Counted from the stretch's first letter, positions 49,421 to 59,028 are shown. The stretch: 64,000 nt of DNA from Mobilicoccus sp032056465 (GCF_032056465.1 NZ_DAMBCL010000005.1), one strand, 5' to 3'. Translations and numbers: made by a program. The notes: a model not told the origin generated them from the sequence alone.

Positions 49421-51487
49421 GTGGGCGCACAGCGAGTCGCCGTCGACGTCGGCGGAACGTTCACCGATGTCTTCGTCGTCGACGAGGACACGAAGGACTT
49501 CTTCGTCAGCAAGGTCCCCTCCACCCCCGACGACCCCATGCGGGCCGTGATGGCGGGTGTCGACCGTGCAGGCATCGACCTGTCGTCGGTCTCCCTCTTC
49601 TCCCACGGCACGACCGTCGCGACCAACGCGCTCATCACGCGGCGGTTCCCGCCCGCGGCCATGGTGACGACGACGGGCTTCCGCGACGTCCTCGAGATCC
49701 GCGACGGGACGCGGGACGACCTCTGGGACGCCTACGAGGACGTCACCCCGCCCTACATCCGCCGACGTGACCGGTTCGAGGTCCCCGAGCGCATCGGGTA
49801 CGACTGTCAGGTCGTCACCCCGCTCGACGAGGACGAGGCCCGCCGCGTCGCCCGGCTCCTGCGGCGTCGGGGCGCGACCACCGTCGCCGTCTGCTTCCTC
49901 AACTCCTACGCCAACCCGGCCCACGAGGAGCGGATGCGGGAGATCCTCCTCGAGGAGATGCCCGAGGCCTCGGTCTCGACGTCGGCGTCGATCCTGCCGG
50001 AGATCTTCGAGTTTGAGCGCTTCAACACGACGGTCGCCAACGCGGTGCTCGCCCCGCTCGTGAGCGGCTACGTCGACCGCCTCGCCGATGAGCTCGCCGA
50101 CGGCGGATACGAGGGAGACCTGCTGCTGCTCCATTCCGGTGGCGGCTCGATGACTCCCCGCATGGTCTCGCAGTACCCGGTGCGCCTCGCCGCCTCCGGC
50201 ATCGCGGCGGGGGCCATCGCGTGCCGCGCCATCGCGACGCAGTGCGGGTTCGAGAACGCGATCGGCCTCGACATGGGTGGGACGAGCACCGACATCTGCG
50301 TCGTCCACGGCGGCGAGCTGCGGGTGACGAAGGAGTGGCAGGTCGAGTACGGCCACCCGATCACGTTCCCGAGCATCGAGGTCCTCACGATCGGCGCAGG
50401 CGGCGGTTCGCTCGCGTGGATCGACCCGGCGGGCTCGCTGCGCAACGGTCCTCAGTCGGCGGGCGCCGACCCCGGCCCGGCCTGCTACGCCACGGGCGGC
50501 ACCGAGGCGACGAACACGGACGCCAACCTCGCCCTCGGACGTCTCGGGACGACCCTCGCCGGCGGCGCCAAGGCCCTGGAGCCCGAACGGGCCGAACGCG
50601 CGCTCACCGAGCACGTCGCCGAGCCGCTCGACATGTCGCTCGAGGAGGCCGCGGGCGCGGTGCTCAAGGTCGCCAACGCCAACATGTCCGACGCCGTGCG
50701 CCTCGTGTCGATCCGACGGGGCCTCGACCCGCGCGACTTCGCCCTCGTCGCGTTCGGCGGTGCGGGCGCCCTCCACGGGGCCGAGGTCGCCAAGGAGCTC
50801 TCGATCCCCACGGTCATCGTGCCGCCGAACCCGGGCGTGACCTCCGCCCTCGGCTGCCTGCTCGTCGACATCCGACACGACCTCTCGACGATGTTCAGCC
50901 ACCACGCCGACGAGGTCGACCACGACGAACTCGAGGAGGCGTTCACCGCCCTCGAGGCCGAGGCCACCGAGCGCCTCCTGCACGAGGGCGTGACGTCCGA
51001 CAACGCCGTCCTGCAGCGCTCGATCAACATGCGCTACGCGGGGCAGTGGCGGTCGTTGGCCGTCGAGGTGGGTTCGGGGGCCGAGGCCCTCGAGGAGGCG
51101 GTCGCCCGCTTCCACGAACAGCACGAGCGGGAGTTCGCGTTCCGGCGCGACGACGCGCCCGTCGAGCTCTATCAGATCGGACTCAGTGCCGTCGGCCGGA
51201 CGCCGAAGCCGGCCTTCCCGCCCCACGAGCGCACGGGCACGGCCGACCCCGAGCCCGCCTCACGGCGGCGGGCCTGGTTCGAGGAGACGGGCTGGGTCGA
51301 GGTCCCCGTCCACGACCGCGACGCCCTTCCCGTCGGCACGACGTTCGCCGGCCCGGCGATCGTCGACCAGTTCGACTCGACGACCGTCGTCCCGCCGGGC
51401 ACCCGCGCGGAGATCGACGAGTGGCTCAACATCCGCATCCACCTCGACGCCTCGAGCGCGCCCGGCCACGACTCGAAGGAGGCCTGA
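49421..51487 (+). CDS. hyuA: Hydantoinase/oxoprolinase subunit A
   Basis: 688 residues. ATP-binding actin-like fold: RVAVDVGGTFTDVFVVDEDT at the start, TTVATNALITRR, and the second phosphate loop GLDMGGTSTDICVV, with LTIGAGGGSLAWID and QSAGADPGPACY. Together with HyuB it forms an ATP-dependent cyclic-amide hydrolase, such as N-methylhydantoinase or 5-oxoprolinase; the substrate is not decided. GTG codons at 49415 and 49421 are possible; 49421 is chosen because AGGAGG ends 5 nt before it, whereas the first overlaps the SD. hyuB starts one base after its stop. Confidence 0.93.
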   Translation: MGAQRVAVDVGGTFTDVFVVDEDTKDFFVSKVPSTPDDPMRAVMAGVDRAGIDLSSVSLFSHGTTVATNALITRRFPPAAMVTTTGFRDVLEIRDGTRDDLWDAYEDVTPPYIRRRDRFEVPERIGYDCQVVTPLDEDEARRVARLLRRRGATTVAVCFLNSYANPAHEERMREILLEEMPEASVSTSASILPEIFEFERFNTTVANAVLAPLVSGYVDRLADELADGGYEGDLLLLHSGGGSMTPRMVSQYPVRLAASGIAAGAIACRAIATQCGFENAIGLDMGGTSTDICVVHGGELRVTKEWQVEYGHPITFPSIEVLTIGAGGGSLAWIDPAGSLRNGPQSAGADPGPACYATGGTEATNTDANLALGRLGTTLAGGAKALEPERAERALTEHVAEPLDMSLEEAAGAVLKVANANMSDAVRLVSIRRGLDPRDFALVAFGGAGALHGAEVAKELSIPTVIVPPNPGVTSALGCLLVDIRHDLSTMFSHHADEVDHDELEEAFTALEAEATERLLHEGVTSDNAVLQRSINMRYAGQWRSLAVEVGSGAEALEEAVARFHEQHEREFAFRRDDAPVELYQIGLSAVGRTPKPAFPPHERTGTADPEPASRRRAWFEETGWVEVPVHDRDALPVGTTFAGPAIVDQFDSTTVVPPGTRAEIDEWLNIRIHLDASSAPGHDSKEA

Positions 51488-51488
51488 C

Positions 51489-53564
51489 ATGACCACACAG
51501 CTCACCGACCGCGGCACCACGGCACATGGCGAGAACGACGGTCCGACGACCGACGGGACGAGGGGCACCACGCCCTCGACCGCCGCCACCACCACCTCGT
51601 CCTCGGACCGACGTCGCACCCTCGACCCGGTGACGTTCGAGGTGCTCAAGAACGCGTTCACCACCTCGGTGGACCTCATGAGCGAGCAGATCCTGCGGAC
51701 CTGCTACAGCTTCGTCATCTACAGCCGGGACTTCTCCTCCGCCCTGTGCGACGCCCGCGGCAACACCGTCATGCAGGGCAGCCAGGACATCGCCGTCCAC
51801 GTCGGCACCCTGCACTTCCAGTGCCAGGCGGTGCTGGAGCAGTTCGGTGACGACATCCATCCCGGCGACGTCTTCGCGATCAACGACCCCTACCGCGGCG
51901 GCACCCACTTCAACGACGTGAGCTTCATCCGCCCGATCTTCGTCGGCGACGAGCTCATCGCGTTCGCCCAGAACAAGGGTCACTGGGCCGACATCGGCGG
52001 CAACGTGCCGGGCAGCTTCGACGTCAACGCCACCGAGCACTTCGGCGAGGGTCTGCGCATCCCCGCGATCCGGATCTTCGACCGGGGCACCCTGCGCTAC
52101 GACGTCGCCGCGCTCCTCGTCGAGAACACCCGCTCCCCCGGCATCAGCCTCGGTGACCTCCACGCGCAGTCCGAGGCGACGGCCGTGTGCGAGCGCGACA
52201 TCCTCCGGCTCGTCGAGCGCTACGGCAAGGACACGATCGTCGCCGCCATGCAGGAGGTGCAGGACTACGTCGAGACCCTCGTCCGCAAGCGGGTCGCGGA
52301 CCTGCCCGACGGCACGTGGTCGACGACCGACTACCTCGACGCCGACCCCGGTCGTGGGGAGGGCCTCGTCCCGATCGTCGTCAACCTGCACATCGAGGGC
52401 GACCAGATCCACTACGACCTCGAGGGATCGGCCCCCGCGGTCGCCTCGTTCCTCAACTCCGGCTACGGGACGACGCACTCGGCGCTCTACGCCGGGACCA
52501 AGACGTTCTTCCCCGACGTCCCGCTCAACTCCGGGTTCTACCGGGCGGTCTCGGCGGACATCGGCCCCGAGGGCACCGTCGTCAACGCCGGCTGGCCGTA
52601 CGCGGTCACGGGGTTCTGCTCCGGGCCCTACGAGAAGATCATGAACGCGATCTTCGAGATCTGGTCCGGTCTCATGCCCGAGCGCGCCCTCGCCGGCTGT
52701 TTCAACCTGGAATACCTGCTGGTCGGCGGGCGCGACGGGCGCTCCCCGGAGAAGCCGTTCTTCATGTGGTACGACTGGATGGCCGGCGGCTGGGGCGGTC
52801 GCAGCGACCGCGACGGGTCGGGGACCTCGGCGCCCGTCTTCGGCGTCGGCCTCGCTGTCCAGCCCGTGGAGGGGCAGGAGCGGCTCTCCCCCGTCCTCAC
52901 CACCAAGCACGCCATCGCGACCGACTCCGGTGGTCCCGGCCGGCACCGCGGCGGGGTGGGCATCGAGAAGGGCGGCACCCTCACCGACGCCGACCGCACG
53001 GTGATGTCCTACTGCTGCGACCGCGCACGGTCGATCACGTGGGGGATCGACGGCGGGCTCGCCTCGAACCCCCACGGCGTGTGGCTCAACCGGGGCACCC
53101 CGCAGGAGCGCTTCCTCGGCAGCGTGTTCTCCTCGGTGCCGGTGGGGCCGGGCGACACGTTCGAGCGTCCCTCCGCCGGTGGCGGCGGCCTGGGCGACCC
53201 GCTGGACCGCGACCCCCGCGACGTGCTCGAGGACGTCATCGACGGATACGTCTCGCTCGTCCGGGCCGGCACGGACTACGGGGTCGTCATCGAGGAGGTC
53301 GACGCCGAACTCGACGACTACCGCCTCGACGAGGACGCCACCCGGCGGCTGCGGACCGAGATCCGCGGCGCCCGCCGTGGGTGGTTGGAGGAGGACCCCG
53401 AGGACGTCGCCCGACGGTACCGCGAGGGCGAGCTCGACACGCTCGACCTCATCCGCCGGTACGCCGTGATCGTCGACTGGGGCACGGGTGAACTCCTCCC
53501 CGAGACGACGCGCCAGTTCCGCGAATCCGTCACCCGGCGCGTCACCGCGGCCTGGGAGGACTGA
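51489..53564 (+). CDS. hyuB: Hydantoinase/oxoprolinase subunit B
   Basis: 691 residues. Catalytic partner of HyuA, with DPVTFEVLKNAFTTSVDLMSEQILRTCYS, GTLHFQCQAVLEQFGDDIHPGDVFAINDPYRGGTHFND and the late TDSGGPGRHRGGVGIEKGG, GGGGLGDPLDRDP motifs. A Ser/Thr-rich N terminus of about 40 residues precedes the conserved start. The ATG at 51489 has an ideal SD, AAGGAGG, inside hyuA, so the pair is translationally coupled. No transporter, amidohydrolase or racemase lies nearby. A 13-bp hairpin follows the stop. Confidence 0.93.
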   Translation: MTTQLTDRGTTAHGENDGPTTDGTRGTTPSTAATTTSSSDRRRTLDPVTFEVLKNAFTTSVDLMSEQILRTCYSFVIYSRDFSSALCDARGNTVMQGSQDIAVHVGTLHFQCQAVLEQFGDDIHPGDVFAINDPYRGGTHFNDVSFIRPIFVGDELIAFAQNKGHWADIGGNVPGSFDVNATEHFGEGLRIPAIRIFDRGTLRYDVAALLVENTRSPGISLGDLHAQSEATAVCERDILRLVERYGKDTIVAAMQEVQDYVETLVRKRVADLPDGTWSTTDYLDADPGRGEGLVPIVVNLHIEGDQIHYDLEGSAPAVASFLNSGYGTTHSALYAGTKTFFPDVPLNSGFYRAVSADIGPEGTVVNAGWPYAVTGFCSGPYEKIMNAIFEIWSGLMPERALAGCFNLEYLLVGGRDGRSPEKPFFMWYDWMAGGWGGRSDRDGSGTSAPVFGVGLAVQPVEGQERLSPVLTTKHAIATDSGGPGRHRGGVGIEKGGTLTDADRTVMSYCCDRARSITWGIDGGLASNPHGVWLNRGTPQERFLGSVFSSVPVGPGDTFERPSAGGGGLGDPLDRDPRDVLEDVIDGYVSLVRAGTDYGVVIEEVDAELDDYRLDEDATRRLRTEIRGARRGWLEEDPEDVARRYREGELDTLDLIRRYAVIVDWGTGELLPETTRQFRESVTRRVTAAWED

Positions 53565-53641
53565 TCCCGGCCCCTCCGACCGCGCGACGCCCCCGCTCGA
53601 TCGGGCACGGGACGCGGCACGGATGAAGCACGGGACGACGC

Positions 53642-53682
53642 AGGGGTGCGACCCTCGGCTCATGGCCGTGGGTCGCACCCCT
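53642..53682. terminator. Strong hairpin between hyuB and the SDR gene
   Basis: AGGGGTGCGACCC (53642-53654) pairs perfectly with GGGTCGCACCCCT (53670-53682); the loop has an inner CGGC/GCCG stem. It lies between convergent genes and can end both transcripts. Confidence 0.8.
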
Positions 53683-53728
53683 ACGTGATGAGTGCGGTGG
53701 CACGTGGCGCCCCTGGGGGACGGCCGCC

Positions 53729-54376
53729 TCAGGCGGTGATGGCCTCCGCGATCGGCGTGTCGCCGTCGTTGAACTCGATGACCCGGCGGACGGTGGAGTC
53801 GTCGGCGAGGGTGGCGGCGATGACCTGGGCGACGTTGTCGCGGCTCGCCTCGCTGCCCGTGACGCCGGCACCGGTCTCGATGCGGCCCGTGCCGGCCTCG
53901 AGGGTGAGGGCGCTCGGGCCCAGGATGGTCCACGCGAGGTCGGTGCCCTTGAGGTGGGCGTCCGCGGCGGCCTTGGCCTCGGCGTAGGCGTAGAAGCCGT
54001 CGTCGGGGTCGACACCGTGCTCGGGGCCCGCACCGAAGTACGACACCATGACGTACCGGTCGACGCCGGCCTGGGCGGCGGCCTCCATCGAGCGGATCGC
54101 GGCGTCGCGGTCGACGGCGTACGTGCGCTCCGGTGCGCCGCCCCCGGCACCCGCGGACCACACGACGGCGTCCGCCCCGGAGAACACCTCTGCGATACCG
54201 GCCACGTCGAGCGACTCGACGTCGGCCACCTGCGCGTGGGCGCCGGTCTGCTCGACCTCGGCGACGTGGTCGGGGTTGCGCACGAGCGAGATCACCTCGT
54301 GCCCGGCCTCGACCAGCTGCGGCGCGAGACGCATGGCGACCTTGCCGTGGCCACCGATGACGACGATGCGGGACAT
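53729..54376 (-). CDS. NAD(P)-binding SDR (atypical, NmrA-like)
   Basis: 215 residues with MSRIVVIGGHGKVAMRLAPQL, the GGxGxVA dinucleotide loop of atypical SDRs, DAVVWSAGAGG and YVMVSYFGAGPEHG. Fold and length match SDR5-type NAD(P)H-binding proteins of the YwnB/BVR-B class, which often lack the full YxxxK pair (here YAYAEAKAAAD keeps Y and K). The reaction is unknown. The ATG at 54376 has GGAGG 8 nt upstream in the minus strand. Divergent from the methyltransferase over a 362-bp region; convergent with hyuB. Confidence 0.85.
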   Translation of the reverse strand: MSRIVVIGGHGKVAMRLAPQLVEAGHEVISLVRNPDHVAEVEQTGAHAQVADVESLDVAGIAEVFSGADAVVWSAGAGGGAPERTYAVDRDAAIRSMEAAAQAGVDRYVMVSYFGAGPEHGVDPDDGFYAYAEAKAAADAHLKGTDLAWTILGPSALTLEAGTGRIETGAGVTGSEASRDNVAQVIAATLADDSTVRRVIEFNDGDTPIAEAITA

Positions 54377-54501
54377 GGGGAAAACCTCCAGGACGACGGT
54401 GTGTGGTGCCTTCTCTTCAAGGCGGATCCGGCGTCGGGTATTCCGTCGCGGGCGCGAGGTGGCCGTGATCGGGCGCCGGAGGCGGCGAGCGGTCATCGTT
54501 C

Positions 54502-54558
54502 CGTGGTGGTCGTCCCGGTGCGTGGACGTCGTCCCGGTGCGTGGTCGTCGTCCGGTCC
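54502..54558 (+). repeat. 19-bp x3 imperfect tandem repeat
   Basis: CGTGGTGGTCGTCCCGGTG (54502), CGTGGACGTCGTCCCGGTG (54521) and a diverged third copy at 54540. The first two differ at two positions. Non-coding. Confidence 0.8.
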
Positions 54559-54723
54559 GTGAGCGCCGTGACGCGTGCTCGGCATGCTCGGGCGAGGCGC
54601 TCGACGGGTCGCCGGCGGACGGTGTCGGGCCGGAGGGGACTCCCGCTGACGTCTGCGCCGGTCTCGGGGACCGCGGTCCGCGCCCGGCGACGCGTCGCGG
54701 GCGCCCGACCGCGTCGGTCCCGG

Positions 54724-54729
54724 CTAGGC
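54724..54729 (+). promoter_or_regulatory. -10 box of the methyltransferase gene
   Basis: TAGGCT, the same hexamer as at the LysR-type gene, 9 nt before the GTG at 54739. No SD; leader of at most a few nt. Confidence 0.45.
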
Positions 54730-54738
54730 TCCGGCGGT

Positions 54739-55374
54739 GTGGACGCGCAGGAGCACTACTTCACGGCCGACCCCGCGAGCGCCGACCAGCGCCGGGAGCT
54801 GACCGTCCCCATCGCCGGAGCACCGATGACGGTCGAGACCGCGCCCGGCGTCTTCTGCCCGGAGCGGCTCGACCTCGGCACGTCCGTCCTCCTGCGCAGC
54901 GTCCCCGACCCGCCCCAGCACGGCCACCTGCTCGACCTCGGCTGCGGGTGGGGTCCGATCAGCCTCACCCTCGCCTCCCTCTCTCCCGAGGCCACGGTGT
55001 GGGGGGTCGACGTCAACCGCCGCGCCCTCGACCTGCTCGCCCGCAACGCCGCACGTCATGGGCTCGACAACGTGCGCGCGACCGAACCGGGCGCCGTGCC
55101 CGAGGACCTGTCGTTCGCGGCGATCTGGTCCAATCCCCCGATCCGCGTCGGCAAGGCGGCGCTCCACGAGATGCTCCTGCAGTGGCTGCCGCGCCTCGCG
55201 CCGGGCGGCACCGCCTCTCTCGTCGTCCAGAAGAACCTCGGGGCCGACTCCCTGCACGCCTGGCTCGGCGGCACACTCGGATCGTCCTTCTCGACCGCCC
55301 GCCTCGCCTCGGCCAAGGGCTTCCGGGTGCTCACCGTGCATCGCCACCTCACGCCGCCCGTCGAGGGCGCCTGA
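54739..55374 (+). CDS. RsmC-like class I SAM methyltransferase
   Basis: 211 residues: AdoMet loop LLDLGCGWGPISLTLA (64-79), acidic Asp91 in WGVDVNRRA and the N6/N2-guanine methylase motif SNPPI at 131-135. Length and the single MTS domain match the rRNA methyltransferase RsmC/RlmG group; the target might be 16S G1207, but that needs proof. In many actinobacteria a gene of this type lies beside dapF-miaA-miaB, as here. The GTG at 54739 is chosen by a TAGGCT box nearby and the family's N terminus (EHYFTADPAS). Converges with dapF. Confidence 0.85.
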   Translation: MDAQEHYFTADPASADQRRELTVPIAGAPMTVETAPGVFCPERLDLGTSVLLRSVPDPPQHGHLLDLGCGWGPISLTLASLSPEATVWGVDVNRRALDLLARNAARHGLDNVRATEPGAVPEDLSFAAIWSNPPIRVGKAALHEMLLQWLPRLAPGGTASLVVQKNLGADSLHAWLGGTLGSSFSTARLASAKGFRVLTVHRHLTPPVEGA

Positions 55375-55493
55375 GGCGACGGCGGCCGCGCGACCCCGGA
55401 ACGAGGTCGGACCGCGGGAAAACGGCGGGAACGCGCATCGGGTCGCGTCGACGCCACCCGATGCGTGCCGCCCCGTGCCGGCAGATCCCGTCG

Positions 55494-56402
55494 TCAGTGT
55501 CGTGGCACGTCGACCACTCCGTCGGCGACGAGGGCGGCCGGTCCCGCCAGCTCGACCCGTTGCCCGGGCAGGGCGCGGACGTGGAGGGTGCCGCCGGGGA
55601 CGTCGACGCGCCACCGGTCGTTCTCGCGCGGTGCTCCGCTCCACGTCATGAGGGCGAGGGCGGCGGCGGCGGCACCCGTGCCGCAGGAGCGCGTCTCACC
55701 GACGCCGCGTTCGTGGACGCGCATCTGCAGGTGTCCGGGCCCGAGCGGCTGCACCAGCTCGACGTTCGCGCCCGAGCTCGGCGCGGGGTTGAGCACCGGC
55801 GCGGTGGTGAGATCGAGGTCCATGACGTCGGCGCTCTCGGGGAGCACGACGACGACGTGCGGATTGCCGAGGTCGAGGCTCATGCCGGGCAGCGGGTCGA
55901 GCCCGGGGACGGCGACGAGCGTGTCGTACCCCTGCGCGGTGATCGCCTCCGACGCCGTGAGTCGCCAGGGGCCGAGATCCACCGCGTAGGAGGTCTCGCC
56001 GTTCTCGGCTTCGGCGACGTCGGCGACCTTGACCCCCGCGCGGGTGGCGATCGGGATGCGCGGCCCGGTGGCGAGCCCCTCGCGCGACAGATACGCGGCG
56101 AAGACCCGGGTCCCGTTGCCACACATCTCGGCTCGGCTGCCGTCGGCGTTGCGGTAGTCCATGAACCACCCGGCCTCGTCGGCGAGGGCCCGGACCTCCG
56201 GCTCCTCGGCGTGCCGCGTGCGGACCACGCGGATCACCCCGTCGCCCCCGATGCCGCCGCGGCGGTCGGCGAGGAACCGGACCTGCGCATCGGAGAGGTC
56301 GAGCTCGCCGTCGACGTCGGGCACGAGGACGAAGTCGTTCTGGGTGCCGTGCCCCTTGGTGAAGGGCACTCGCTGGTGGGTGGGCGCGCTCTCGGTGGTC
56401 AC
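55494..56402 (-). CDS. dapF: Diaminopimelate epimerase
   Basis: Converts LL- to meso-diaminopimelate for lysine and peptidoglycan. 302 residues. The two catalytic cysteines are present, Cys94 in AEMCGNGTRV and Cys240 in TRSCGTGAAA; substrate contacts GHGTQNDFVLV and LGNPHVVV are conserved. The GTG at 56402 has no good SD. A CAGACT hexamer ends 7 nt upstream, so it may be leaderless. It is the last gene of the recA-recX-miaB-miaA-dapF block, 62 bp after miaA. Confidence 0.95.
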   Translation of the reverse strand: MTTESAPTHQRVPFTKGHGTQNDFVLVPDVDGELDLSDAQVRFLADRRGGIGGDGVIRVVRTRHAEEPEVRALADEAGWFMDYRNADGSRAEMCGNGTRVFAAYLSREGLATGPRIPIATRAGVKVADVAEAENGETSYAVDLGPWRLTASEAITAQGYDTLVAVPGLDPLPGMSLDLGNPHVVVVLPESADVMDLDLTTAPVLNPAPSSGANVELVQPLGPGHLQMRVHERGVGETRSCGTGAAAAALALMTWSGAPRENDRWRVDVPGGTLHVRALPGQRVELAGPAALVADGVVDVPRH

Positions 56403-56464
56403 GGGTGAAAGTCTGACATCCGCCTCCGACAGCCCCCGCCCCCGTGGCGCCCGGGCCACCGCGC

Positions 56465-57430
56465 TCACCCGTCGTCGGACCGGCCGGGGACGCCGAGGTC
56501 GCCCCGGCCCGCCGCCTCGACGACCCCGAGGGCGTGCTCGAGCAACCGGGGGTCGGTGGCGTCGAGCCACACGATGCGGGGGTCGGGGCGGAACCAGCTC
56601 TCCTGTCGGCGGACGAGGCGACGGGTCGCGGTCGTCGTCGCCTCGATCGCCTCCCCGCGGGTGAGGCGCCCGGAGAGTTCGGCGAGCGCCTCGCGGTAGC
56701 CGACGGCGCGGGAGGCCGTCCGCGTGCGCGACAGCCCCCGCTCCTCCAGCGCGGCGACCTCGTCGAGCAGCCCGTCCGCCCACATCGCGGCGGTCCGGCG
56801 GGCGATGCGCTCGTCGAGGAGGTGCCGGTCGAGACCGAGGCCGAGGGTGATCGTGGGACGCAGGTACTCGCGCCGGGGCATCGTCGCCGAGAACGGCCGT
56901 CCGGTGAGCTCGACCACCTCCAATGCCCGGACGATGCGGCGCGTGTTGTTCGGCTCCAGGCGGCCCGCGGCCTCCGGGTCGAGCGCGTGCAGCCTCGCCA
57001 GCATCTCCGGCGTGCCCACCCGCTCGGCCTCGGCCTCGAGCCGGGCGCGGACCTCGGGGTCGGTCGGGGGGATCTCCAGACGGTCGGTCGCGGCGCGCAC
57101 GTACAGGCCCGAACCGCCCACGAGGATCGGCCACCGGTCCCGGTCGAGGATGCCGTCGAGATCGGCCCGTGATTCGCGTTGGTAGGCGGCGACGCTCGCG
57201 TCCTCCTCGATGTCGAGGACGTCGATCTGGTGGTGTGGCACGCCCCGGCGCTGTTCCGCGGGCACCTTGGCCGTGCCGATGTCCATCCCCCGGTAGAGCT
57301 GCGAGGCGTCCGCGCCGACGATCTCGCCGCCGAGCCGCTCGGCGAGGTCGAGCGCGAGCGCCGACTTCCCCGTCGCGGTGGCACCGACGACGGCGACGAC
57401 GAGGTGCGGCGTGGGCGGGTCTGTGCTCAC
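56465..57430 (-). CDS. miaA: tRNA dimethylallyltransferase
   Basis: Adds a dimethylallyl group to A37 of UNN-reading tRNAs; MiaB then methylthiolates it. 321 residues. P-loop GATATGKSALALDLAERLG (16-34), substrate Asp in GADASQLYRGMDIGTAK, VPHHQIDVLDIEE and GGSGLYVRA are diagnostic. The C-terminal region with RRQESWFRPDPRIVWLD completes the tRNA-binding part. The GTG at 57430 lies 16 nt after the miaB stop. Confidence 0.96.
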   Translation of the reverse strand: MSTDPPTPHLVVAVVGATATGKSALALDLAERLGGEIVGADASQLYRGMDIGTAKVPAEQRRGVPHHQIDVLDIEEDASVAAYQRESRADLDGILDRDRWPILVGGSGLYVRAATDRLEIPPTDPEVRARLEAEAERVGTPEMLARLHALDPEAAGRLEPNNTRRIVRALEVVELTGRPFSATMPRREYLRPTITLGLGLDRHLLDERIARRTAAMWADGLLDEVAALEERGLSRTRTASRAVGYREALAELSGRLTRGEAIEATTTATRRLVRRQESWFRPDPRIVWLDATDPRLLEHALGVVEAAGRGDLGVPGRSDDG

Positions 57431-57446
57431 GGCGCAGCTTCCCCCC

Positions 57447-58994
57447 TCAGCCGCACGACGCCGTTCCGCACCCTCCCGCAGGCGGGAAGGCGGCCTGTGG
57501 CCGACCGATCGAGGGAAGGCCGAGCGAGACCGCCGGGCGCCCCGGCACGGGGTTGTCCTGGCTCGCGGCCCACGCGTCGCCACCGGCCGTTCGGCGGACG
57601 GAGAACGCCCCGCCCCGGAGGGCCGAATCGGCGACGAGGTGATGGGGCGCACCGTAGGTGACCCCGACCGTGACGGCGTCGCCGGGGCGCGGTCGCTCGG
57701 ACTCGGGCAACCCCTCCGGCAGCGCGAAGTGGACGAGGCGGTTGTCGCGGGCGCGGCCGGACATGCGCGCGGTCTCGAGGTCCTTGCGACCCTCGAACGG
57801 CGCGACGAGCACCTCGACCTCGCGGCCCTCGATGCGGCGGTTCTCCGCCCACGAGATCTCGTCCTGGAGGGCGACGAGCCGCTCGAACCGCTCCTGCACG
57901 ACGGCCTTGGGGATCTGATCGCCCATGGTCGCCGCCGGGGTGCCGGGGCGGATCGAGTACTGGAACGTGAACGCGCTGGAGAACCGGGACGCGGCGACGA
58001 CGTCGAGGGTGGCCTGGAAGTCCTGCTCGGTCTCGCCGGGGAATCCGACGATGATGTCGGTCGTGATCGCCGCGTCGGGGATGCGGGCTCGCACGTCGTC
58101 GAGGATGCGGAGGAACTTCGTGCTGCGGTAGCTGCGGCGCATGTCCTTGAGGACGCGGTCGGACCCGGACTGCAAGGGCATGTGCAGGCTCGGCATGACC
58201 GTGGGGGTCTCGGCCATCGCATCGATGACGTCGTCGGTGAACGCGGCCGGGTGGGGGCTCGTGAAGCGGATGCGCTCGAGGCCGTCGATCTCCCCGCACG
58301 CGCGGAGGAGCTTGGAGAACGCCTGTCGGTCACCGAACTCGACGCCGTAGGAGTTGACGTTCTGACCGAGCAGGGTGACCTCGACGACGCCCTGGGCGAC
58401 GAGCGCCTCGACCTCGGCGAGGATGTCGCCGGGACGGCGGTCCTGCTCCTTGCCGCGCAGGCTGGGCACGATGCAGAAGGTGCACGTGTTGTTGCAGCCC
58501 ACGGAGATCGACACCCACCCGGAGTACGCCGAGTCGCGCCGGGTCGGCAGCGTCGAGGGGAACGTCTCGAGCGACTCGAGGATCTCGACCTCGGCCCGCT
58601 TGTTGTGCCGGGCGCGGTCGAGCAGCGCGGGCAGCGACCCGATGTTGTGGGTGCCGAAGACGACGTCGACCCACGGTGCCCGCGCGACGATCGTGTCGCG
58701 GTCCTTCTGCGCCATGCAGCCGCCGACGGCGATCTGCATCTCCGGGTTGCGGGTCTTGGCGGGCCGGAGCTGACCGAGGTTGCCGTAGAGCTTGTTGTCG
58801 GCGTTCTCCCGCACCGCGCACGTGTTGAAGACGACGACGTCGGCGACCTCGGGCCGGTCGGGCATCGGGATGCTCGCGAGGTCGACGTATCCGGCGGTCT
58901 CGAGGAGGCCGGCGAGGCGTTCGGAGTCGTGGACGTTCATCTGGCACCCGTGGGTGCGGACGTCGTAGGTCTTGAGCAGGTTCGTGGTCGTCAT
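57447..58994 (-). CDS. miaB: tRNA-2-methylthio-N6-dimethylallyladenosine synthase
   Basis: Radical SAM methylthiotransferase for A37. 515 residues. The auxiliary cluster uses Cys17, Cys59 and Cys93 (HGCQMN, FNTCAVREN, GGCMAQ) and the radical SAM cluster Cys167, Cys171 and Cys174 (GCNNTCTFCIVPS). A TRAM domain follows near the C terminus. GGAGGG precedes the ATG at 58994. The substrate reaction follows MiaA, coded next. The C-terminal 60 residues (PVPGRPAVSLGLPSIGRPQAAF...) are an unconserved tail. Confidence 0.97.
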   Translation of the reverse strand: MTTTNLLKTYDVRTHGCQMNVHDSERLAGLLETAGYVDLASIPMPDRPEVADVVVFNTCAVRENADNKLYGNLGQLRPAKTRNPEMQIAVGGCMAQKDRDTIVARAPWVDVVFGTHNIGSLPALLDRARHNKRAEVEILESLETFPSTLPTRRDSAYSGWVSISVGCNNTCTFCIVPSLRGKEQDRRPGDILAEVEALVAQGVVEVTLLGQNVNSYGVEFGDRQAFSKLLRACGEIDGLERIRFTSPHPAAFTDDVIDAMAETPTVMPSLHMPLQSGSDRVLKDMRRSYRSTKFLRILDDVRARIPDAAITTDIIVGFPGETEQDFQATLDVVAASRFSSAFTFQYSIRPGTPAATMGDQIPKAVVQERFERLVALQDEISWAENRRIEGREVEVLVAPFEGRKDLETARMSGRARDNRLVHFALPEGLPESERPRPGDAVTVGVTYGAPHHLVADSALRGGAFSVRRTAGGDAWAASQDNPVPGRPAVSLGLPSIGRPQAAFPPAGGCGTASCG

Positions 58995-59028
58995 CGCACC
59001 CTCCAGGGTACGGGGCCGTCAGGCGCCG

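Larger units (their letters stand above)
54377..54738. other. Divergent region with 19-bp repeats, SDR / methyltransferase
   Basis: 362 bp without a supported gene. It holds the 19-bp repeat at 54502-54558 and the methyltransferase -10 box at 54724. The long plus-strand frame through here is an upstream extension of the methyltransferase frame without a start signal. Confidence 0.45.

Noticed and set aside
49421..53564. Acetone or acetophenone carboxylase subunits
   Set aside because: HyuA/HyuB and these carboxylases are homologous, but the carboxylases need a third small subunit or accessory genes that are not present here.
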